Below are positions 13,718 through 17,866 of a DNA stretch of 17,866 nt, in pieces. The DNA lies in assembly GCA_965659945.1 (NCBI GenBank), contig CBFHYJ010000032.1, forward strand, positions 1 to 17,866. The letters run 5' to 3'. Source of the DNA: VMDJ01 sp965659945. Lineage in GTDB: Bacteria > Pseudomonadota > Gammaproteobacteria > Chromatiales > Chromatiaceae. The notes under the pieces were generated by a model. That model saw only the letters and a program-made list of their open reading frames with translations, made no database searches and was not told the origin of the DNA. Numbering within the stretch: the stretch's first letter is position 1; the number at the start of each line of letters is the position of its first letter. The position numbers and the translations under genes were made by a program.

Positions 13718-14368
13718 ATGGGCTACTCAATTCTTGTTGTTGACGATCACGCTTTATTTCGTACGGGCTTGCAAATGCTTCTGCGCAATACGGCAAATGT
13801 AGACATCATAGGTGAAGCTGAAACGGGCGAAGAAGCCTTGGCGTTCCTCGAGAGCAACAAGGTTGATGTTGTGTTAATGGACGTGAACATGCCAGGCATG
13901 GGTGGCATTGAAGCAACACGCCGTATCAACGCATTGCCTAATCCACCAAAAGTTGTTGCGGTGACCGCGATGATTGAGACACCACTCCCTAGTAAATTAT
14001 TGGATGCTGGTGCGCGTGGTTATGTCAGCAAAGGGTGCTCTGCTGAAGAGTTAACTGCTGCGATCAATACTGCGGCTAAAGATGAGCTTTATCTTTCTGG
14101 CGATGTTGCACAGAGCTTGGCCTTAGGTAAGTTACGCGACCCTAAAAATACCGGTGATATTGAAGGCGTTAAAAAGCTTTCTGCACGTGAGTTTCAATGC
14201 ATGATGATGATTGTTAACGGGCAGGGCACTCAAGAGATCTCTGAAGTGCTGGAGCTAAGTCCTAAAACCGTTTCAACTTACCGTCATCGTCTTTATGAAA
14301 AAATTGGTGTTGAGAATGACGTCGAGCTGACCCATTTTGCGATTCGTAACGAATTGGTCAATGTTTAA
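13718..14368 (+). CDS. uvrY: UvrY/GacA-family two-component response regulator
   Basis: This is a NarL/FixJ-type regulator: an N-terminal receiver domain (about 1-120) with the acidic pair D9-D10 and phosphoacceptor D55 in VLMDVNMPGMGG. A LuxR-type helix-turn-helix follows at about 150-212 (LSAREFQCMMMI, TQEISEVLELSPKTVSTYRHRLYEKIGV). Length 216 and the position before uvrC and pgsA mark it as the UvrY/GacA orthologue. That protein is phosphorylated by the BarA/GacS kinase and drives CsrA-sequestering small RNAs; the kinase is not in this window. It starts at the ATG with a weak AGGTG upstream. Five bases separate it from the glycosylase gene, so it probably leads the operon. The upstream gap (13624-13717) holds no convincing promoter. 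Confidence 0.93.
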   Translation: MGYSILVVDDHALFRTGLQMLLRNTANVDIIGEAETGEEALAFLESNKVDVVLMDVNMPGMGGIEATRRINALPNPPKVVAVTAMIETPLPSKLLDAGARGYVSKGCSAEELTAAINTAAKDELYLSGDVAQSLALGKLRDPKNTGDIEGVKKLSAREFQCMMMIVNGQGTQEISEVLELSPKTVSTYRHRLYEKIGVENDVELTHFAIRNELVNV

Positions 14369-14373
14369 TATCT

Positions 14374-15024
14374 ATGTCAGTCGACTTTGATCCAGCCTGT
14401 CAGCGCTGTGATCGATTAGCGTCGTTTCTTAAAGACGTTAAACAGCAGCATTCTGATTATTTCTGCCAACCGGTACCTGCATTTGGGGATACCGATCCTG
14501 CGCTATTGATTGTTGGGCTAGCTCCTGGGATGCACGGTGCTAATGCAACAGGTCGCCCGTTTACAGGTGATGCTGCAGGCATCTTGCTCTATGAGATGCT
14601 TTACAAACATGGTTTTTCGAATCAGCCCATCTCAACATCCGTAGATGATGATTTACAGCTTATCCATAGTCGCATTACCAATGCCGTGAAGTGCTTGCCA
14701 CCACAAAACAAGCCTGTTGGCGCAGAGGTGAATAATTGCCGTGATTTCCTGGTTGAAGAGATAAAAGTTATCTCTAAGCCGCTGCTACTGCTTGCTTTAG
14801 GCTCTATTGCACATAAATCGATCATTGCCGCGATGAACCTGAAACAAAAAGATTATGTTTTCGCCCATGCCGTACTGCATGAACTAGGCGAGGGTGTAAC
14901 CTTAATCGATTCGTATCATTGCAGTCGTTACAACACGCAAACTGGACGCTTAACCCCCGAGATGTTTGATCATGTGTTTGCAATCGCGCGACAATGGGTA
15001 GATGAGCGATACCCACGCGTTTGA
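14374..15024 (+). CDS. Uracil-DNA glycosylase, family 5 (UDGb)-like, probable Fe-S enzyme
   Basis: The enzyme is predicted to cut uracil or other deaminated bases from DNA, starting base excision repair. The 216-residue product carries the UDGb-type motif 1 GLAPGMHGANATGRPFTGD (48-66) and a motif 2 of the form YHCSRYNTQTGRLT (H182 onwards). Four cysteines in the pattern C9-x2-C12 and C107-x14-C122 match the iron-sulfur cluster spacing of family 4/5 enzymes. Family 5 enzymes lack the polar catalytic residue of motif 1; here G52 follows GLAP, where Ala is common. Motif 2 has Cys where Pro is frequent. The gene lies between uvrY and uvrC and overlaps the uvrC start by 23 bases. E. coli has no gene at this place. 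The family call comes from remembered motifs. Confidence 0.85.
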   Translation: MSVDFDPACQRCDRLASFLKDVKQQHSDYFCQPVPAFGDTDPALLIVGLAPGMHGANATGRPFTGDAAGILLYEMLYKHGFSNQPISTSVDDDLQLIHSRITNAVKCLPPQNKPVGAEVNNCRDFLVEEIKVISKPLLLLALGSIAHKSIIAAMNLKQKDYVFAHAVLHELGEGVTLIDSYHCSRYNTQTGRLTPEMFDHVFAIARQWVDERYPRV

Positions 15025-16822
15025 CGCGAAAGCCTTTCTAAAAACCTTAACCTCCCGTCCGGGTGTCTATCGCATGCTGAATGCTGATGGAAAGGTGTTG
15101 TATGTGGGTAAGGCGAAGAACTTAAGTAATCGTGTCTCAACCTATTTTACGGGCTCGCATAACCGCCGTATCGCCTCGATGGTCAGCCAGATTGAAGATA
15201 TTCAGATCACGGTGACGCATACCGAAGCTGAAGCGTTAATTCTTGAGAACAATCTGATCAAAGAGCATCGCCCACGTTATAACGTGTTATTACGTGATGA
15301 TAAAAGTTACCCCTATATCTACCTATCGAGTGATGCTTATCCGCGTTTGAGCTTTTATCGTGGCTCACGTGACATGAATGGGCGTTTCTTTGGACCTTAT
15401 CCAAGTAGCACGGCGGTTAAACAAACCCTTAAACTGCTGCAAAAGCTTTTCCCGGTAAGGCAGTGTGAAGACAGTTACTACAACAACCGTTCACGCCCTT
15501 GTCTGCAATATCAAATTGGTCGTTGTTCAGCGCCTTGTGTGGGCTTTGTCTCTGAGGAGCGTTACGCAGAAGATGTGCGTGAATCTGAACTTTTTTTAGA
15601 AGGCAAAGCATCACAGATTGTTGATCAGTGGATTGGGAAGATGGAAGATGCCTCCGAGAACCTCCAGTTTGAAGAGGCTGCAAAGATACGTGATCAAATC
15701 TCTGCATTAAGAACGGTACAAGAACGTCAGTATGTCTCAGGTGAACGTGGCGATCTGGATATTGTCGCGATAGCGGAAAAAGCCGGCGTCACCTGCGTGC
15801 AGATCTTCTTTATACGCCAAGGACATAATCTAGGTAATAAAACGCTCTATCCGAGCAATGGTGATGGTCAGCCACTTGAGTCGTTGATGTCGGCCTTTAT
15901 TGCGCGTTATTACCTAAACCGCACTGCGCCGAGTGAATTACTGCTCAGCTGCATGCCGGATGACAGTGATGTCTTGATAGATGCCTTATCCGCTCAGGCG
16001 GGCCGTAAAGTGAGTTTCACCACAACGCCTCGTGGGGCACGTTCTCGTTGGTTAGATATGGCCAAGACGAATGCGCGAATGGCAGTCGATGCACGCTTAG
16101 CGACCTCGGCTTCGAGCCAAAAGCGGGTAGAGGCATTACAACAAGCCTTAGCGCTCGATGATGCGCCCGTCAGAATGGAGTGTTTTGACATCAGCCACAC
16201 AAATGGTCAACAAACCGTGGCATCTTGTGTCGTATTTGAGAATGGAGAGCCTTACAAGCGTGATTATCGTCGTTTCAACATCAAGGGCATTCAGCCTGGA
16301 GATGATTATGCGGCGATGAAACAAGCCCTAACGCGTCGTTATCAACGTCTCGTAAATGGTGAAGGACAGATGCCTGATATTTTGCTCATCGATGGTGGTA
16401 AAGGACAGTTGAGCTCCGCATCTGAGGTGATGCAGGAGCTTGGAGTGACGAATGTTTTACTACTTGGGGTTGCCAAGGGCGTGGATCGCAAGCCGGGTTT
16501 AGAAACCCTATTCTTGTTGGGTGATGATCTGCCACTTATACTGCCTAGTCATTCACCGGCGTTACATCTGGTGCAACACATCCGTGATGAGGCGCATCGA
16601 TTTGCGATCACTGGTCACCGAGCTCGACGAGCTGCGGCTAAAAAAGCATCGCCGCTTGAAGAGATCGCAGGTGTTGGACCTAAGCGTCGTCAACGAATAT
16701 TGAAGCACTTTGGGGGGCTGCAAGGCTTATCCAAAGCCGGTATTGAAGATATTGCTAAAGTCGAAGGCATTAGCAAGAAACTGGCAAAAGAGATTTATGA
16801 GGCATTCCACGGGGAAGCATGA
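15002..16822 (+). CDS. uvrC: Excinuclease ABC subunit C
   Basis: UvrC makes both incisions in nucleotide excision repair after UvrA2B loads UvrB on damaged DNA. The 606-residue protein (610 in E. coli) has in order: the GIY-YIG nuclease (about 15-95, PGVYRML then VLYVGKAKNL), and an Fe-S cysteine set at C155, C167, C175 and C179, nearly the same numbering as E. coli 154/166/174/178. A UVR UvrB-binding segment lies near 210-240 (LQFEEAAKIRDQI). Then come the RNase H-like nuclease (ECFDISHTNG, LIDGGKGQL) and a C-terminal helix-hairpin-helix pair (IAGVGPKRRQRIL). The start MSDTHAFDAKAFLKTL matches the family N-terminus and lies inside the glycosylase gene. The stop overlaps pgsA by four bases (ATGA). 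Confidence 0.98.
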   Translation: MSDTHAFDAKAFLKTLTSRPGVYRMLNADGKVLYVGKAKNLSNRVSTYFTGSHNRRIASMVSQIEDIQITVTHTEAEALILENNLIKEHRPRYNVLLRDDKSYPYIYLSSDAYPRLSFYRGSRDMNGRFFGPYPSSTAVKQTLKLLQKLFPVRQCEDSYYNNRSRPCLQYQIGRCSAPCVGFVSEERYAEDVRESELFLEGKASQIVDQWIGKMEDASENLQFEEAAKIRDQISALRTVQERQYVSGERGDLDIVAIAEKAGVTCVQIFFIRQGHNLGNKTLYPSNGDGQPLESLMSAFIARYYLNRTAPSELLLSCMPDDSDVLIDALSAQAGRKVSFTTTPRGARSRWLDMAKTNARMAVDARLATSASSQKRVEALQQALALDDAPVRMECFDISHTNGQQTVASCVVFENGEPYKRDYRRFNIKGIQPGDDYAAMKQALTRRYQRLVNGEGQMPDILLIDGGKGQLSSASEVMQELGVTNVLLLGVAKGVDRKPGLETLFLLGDDLPLILPSHSPALHLVQHIRDEAHRFAITGHRARRAAAKKASPLEEIAGVGPKRRQRILKHFGGLQGLSKAGIEDIAKVEGISKKLAKEIYEAFHGEA

Positions 16823-17394
16823 CCTTTAACCTGCAACAACTGCCGAACTTACTCACCTTACTGCGTATCGTGTTGATACCGGTTTTTGTCGTGGTGTTCT
16901 TCTTGCCTTTTGAACATGCGCGATTAGTCGCAACGGTGATTTTGTTTATTGCCGGCGTTACCGATTGGCTAGATGGTTTTTTGGCGAGACGTTTTGAGCT
17001 GCATAGCCCTCTAGGTGCTTTCTTGGATCCCGTTGCGGATAAGTTGATGGTTTCGACCGCTCTGGTTGCTATCGCCGTTGCTGATCCTCAATTAGTTATC
17101 GGTATTTCGGTGATGGTGATCATTGGCCGTGAGATCACCATCTCTGCATTGCGAGAGTGGATGGCAGAGGTTGGGGCACGAGCTACCGTTGCCGTATCAA
17201 TGATCGGAAAGTTTAAAACAGCAGCGCAGATGTTGGCTTTGGGCTTCTTGGTATACCGTGATGACCTTTGGGGTATTCCGGTATACACAGTTGGCGTCAC
17301 TTTGCTTCTTATCTCAGTCGTATTGACGCTGTGGTCAATGATTGTTTATCTCAAAGCAGCCTGGCCAAGTTTGTCGTCAGACGAGCTTGATTAA
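16819..17394 (+). CDS. pgsA: CDP-diacylglycerol--glycerol-3-phosphate 3-phosphatidyltransferase
   Basis: PgsA makes phosphatidylglycerophosphate from CDP-diacylglycerol and glycerol-3-phosphate, the committed step to phosphatidylglycerol and cardiolipin, in the inner membrane. The 191-residue protein has several hydrophobic helices and the CDP-alcohol phosphotransferase motif D49-x2-D52-G-x2-A-R-x8-G66-x3-D70-x3-D74. It begins MTFNLQQLPNLLTLLRIVLIP, typical of PgsA. The ATG overlaps the uvrC stop, with GGGG 4 nt before it. uvrC-pgsA followed by the Gly-Cys-Leu tRNA cluster is conserved in gammaproteobacteria. No clear terminator separates pgsA from the tRNA promoter. Confidence 0.97.
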   Translation: MTFNLQQLPNLLTLLRIVLIPVFVVVFFLPFEHARLVATVILFIAGVTDWLDGFLARRFELHSPLGAFLDPVADKLMVSTALVAIAVADPQLVIGISVMVIIGREITISALREWMAEVGARATVAVSMIGKFKTAAQMLALGFLVYRDDLWGIPVYTVGVTLLLISVVLTLWSMIVYLKAAWPSLSSDELD

Positions 17395-17418
17395 GTAAGA
17401 GAAAAGGCGAAAACACGC

Positions 17419-17446
17419 TTGACACTAGGGCGTTTTTCCCTAGAAT
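17419..17446 (+). promoter_or_regulatory. Strong promoter of tRNA-Gly
   Basis: A perfect TTGACA (17419-17424) and TAGAAT (17441-17446, 5 of 6) are spaced by 16 bp, followed by a GC-rich AGCGCGC discriminator, and tRNA-Gly starts 15 nt after the -10. A 6-bp inverted repeat CTAGGG/CCCTAG (17425-17430 and 17438-17443) fills the spacer and enters the -10. Confidence 0.88.
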
Positions 17447-17460
17447 AGCGCGCTCATTCG

Positions 17461-17536
17461 GCGGGAATAGCTCAGCTGGTAGAGCACAACCTTGCCAAGG
17501 TTGGGGTCGCGAGTTCGAATCTCGTTTCCCGCTCCA
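17461..17536 (+). tRNA. tRNA-Gly(GCC)
   Basis: The 76-nt cloverleaf has acceptor GCGGGAA/TTCCCGC, D arm with AGCTCAGCTGGTAGAGC, anticodon stem CAACC/GGTTG with loop TT-GCC-AA, T arm GCGAGTTCGAATCTCGT, discriminator T and encoded CCA. The anticodon GCC reads GGC and GGU. It corresponds to E. coli glyW in the same position after pgsA. Confidence 0.98.
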
Positions 17537-17546
17537 AAATCTAAGC

Positions 17547-17573
17547 AACCCCGCGCAAGCGGGGTTTCTTATT
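17547..17573 (+). terminator. Rho-independent terminator between tRNA-Gly and tRNA-Cys
   Basis: AACCCCGC and GCGGGGTT form an 8-bp GC-rich stem with a GCAA tetraloop, followed by TTTCTTATT. It starts 10 nt after tRNA-Gly, so transcripts may stop before tRNA-Cys unless there is read-through. Confidence 0.85.
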
Positions 17574-17606
17574 CAGGGGCTCCGGAAAGCTGCTGAATGA
17601 AAACAT

Positions 17607-17680
17607 GGCGAGTTACCAAAGCGGCTATGGACTGGATTGCAAATCCATGTAGGCCGGTTCGACTCCGGCACTCGCCTCCA
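17607..17680 (+). tRNA. tRNA-Cys(GCA)
   Basis: The 74-nt cloverleaf has acceptor GGCGAGT/ACTCGCC, D arm TACCAAAGCGGCTA, anticodon stem CTGGA/TCCAT (one mismatch) with loop TT-GCA-AA, T arm CCGGTTCGACTCCGG, discriminator T and encoded CCA. It is very similar to E. coli cysT. No convincing promoter fits in the 33 nt between the preceding terminator and the gene. Confidence 0.98.
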
Positions 17681-17696
17681 CTTTATCGTGGATAAG

Positions 17697-17730
17697 AACC
17701 CAAGAGGGTTATCTCTCTTGGGTTTTTTCT
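17697..17730 (+). terminator. Rho-independent terminator between tRNA-Cys and tRNA-Leu
   Basis: AACCCAAGAG (17697-17706) pairs with CTCTTGGGTT (17715-17724) around an 8-nt loop and is followed by a T-run. It lies 16 nt after tRNA-Cys and should end most transcripts before tRNA-Leu. Confidence 0.88.
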
Positions 17731-17750
17731 TGCCTGAGTTGCATCGCTTA

Positions 17751-17779
17751 TTTAATCGAGATGCTTGATAGGGTAAAGT
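17751..17779 (+). promoter_or_regulatory. Weak candidate promoter for tRNA-Leu
   Basis: TAAAGT (17774-17779, 4 of 6) with a GC-rich GCAGCGCG discriminator lies 13 nt before tRNA-Leu. A poor -35, TTTAAT (17751-17756), is 17 bp upstream. The position fits a tRNA promoter but the matches are weak. An inverted repeat GCATC/GATGC (17741-17745 and 17760-17764) brackets the -35. Confidence 0.35.
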
Positions 17780-17792
17780 GCAGCGCGTGTTT

Positions 17793-17866
17793 GCGGGTAT
17801 GGTGAAATTGGTAGACACAAGGGACTTAAAATCCCTCGGCTTAACGGCCGTCCCGGTTCGACTCCG
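17793..17866 (+). tRNA. tRNA-Leu(UAA), 3' end cut by the window
   Basis: The visible part has the 5' acceptor GCGGGTA, a D arm TGGTGAAATTGGTAGACAC, anticodon stem AGGGA/TCCCT with loop CT-TAA-AA, a type II variable arm (CGGCTTAACGGCCG) and the start of the T arm (CCCGGTTCGACTCCG). The acceptor 3' strand lies outside. It matches the third tRNA of the glyW-cysT-leuZ cluster. Confidence 0.95.

Noticed and set aside
1..17866. CRISPR array, insertion sequence, toxin-antitoxin pair or phage defence genes
   Set aside because: No regularly spaced repeats, transposase, terminal inverted repeats or defence-type proteins were seen; the window is core chromosome throughout.

Overview
The window is a dense stretch of core chromosome from a gammaproteobacterium, most likely of the Pseudomonadales/Oceanospirillales kind. 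This is inferred from gene order and protein similarity recalled from memory; no search was run. Two conserved gammaproteobacterial backbones can be recognised. One is clpA-infA-bpt-aat-trxB-ftsK-lolA-rarA-crcB-serS; E. coli has the related order clpA-infA-aat-cydCD-trxB-lrp-ftsK-lolA-rarA-serS. The other is uvrY(gacA)-uvrC-pgsA followed by tRNA-Gly, tRNA-Cys and tRNA-Leu, as in E. coli glyW-cysT-leuZ. No insertion sequence, prophage, CRISPR array or clear accessory island is visible.

Positions 1-5200 hold protein-degradation and N-end-rule genes. clpA (+) converges on infA (-). Behind infA, on the minus strand, lies a tight cluster: a COG3146/FemAB-like acyltransferase gene, aat and bpt. Aat and Bpt attach leucine or phenylalanine to N-termini and so create N-degrons that ClpS delivers to ClpAP. 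clpS itself should lie just outside the left edge. The COG3146 gene beside them is the least understood large gene here.

Positions 5283-12406 hold trxB (-) divergent from a plus-strand run ftsK-lolA-rarA-crcB-serS. The first three genes overlap by one base at each junction. These genes serve chromosome segregation, lipoprotein sorting, replication-fork maintenance, fluoride export and seryl-tRNA synthesis. A small two-helix membrane protein gene (-) meets serS tail to tail, with both stop codons inside one TTAA. A strong bidirectional terminator separates it from yccA (-), whose promoter region carries an unusual pair of 7-bp repeats in swapped order.

Positions 13497-17866 hold tRNA-Ser(UGA) with its own promoter and terminator. 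Next comes a probable operon uvrY - family-5-type uracil-DNA glycosylase - uvrC - pgsA, in which a base-excision enzyme sits between a two-component regulator and the nucleotide-excision nuclease. The window ends in tRNA-Gly(GCC), tRNA-Cys(GCA) and a truncated tRNA-Leu(UAA). A near-consensus promoter precedes the Gly gene, and intrinsic terminators lie between the tRNAs.

No gene-free stretch longer than 300 bases exists once tRNA-Ser is counted. The largest non-coding gaps are the trxB/ftsK divergent region (224 nt) and the region upstream of yccA.
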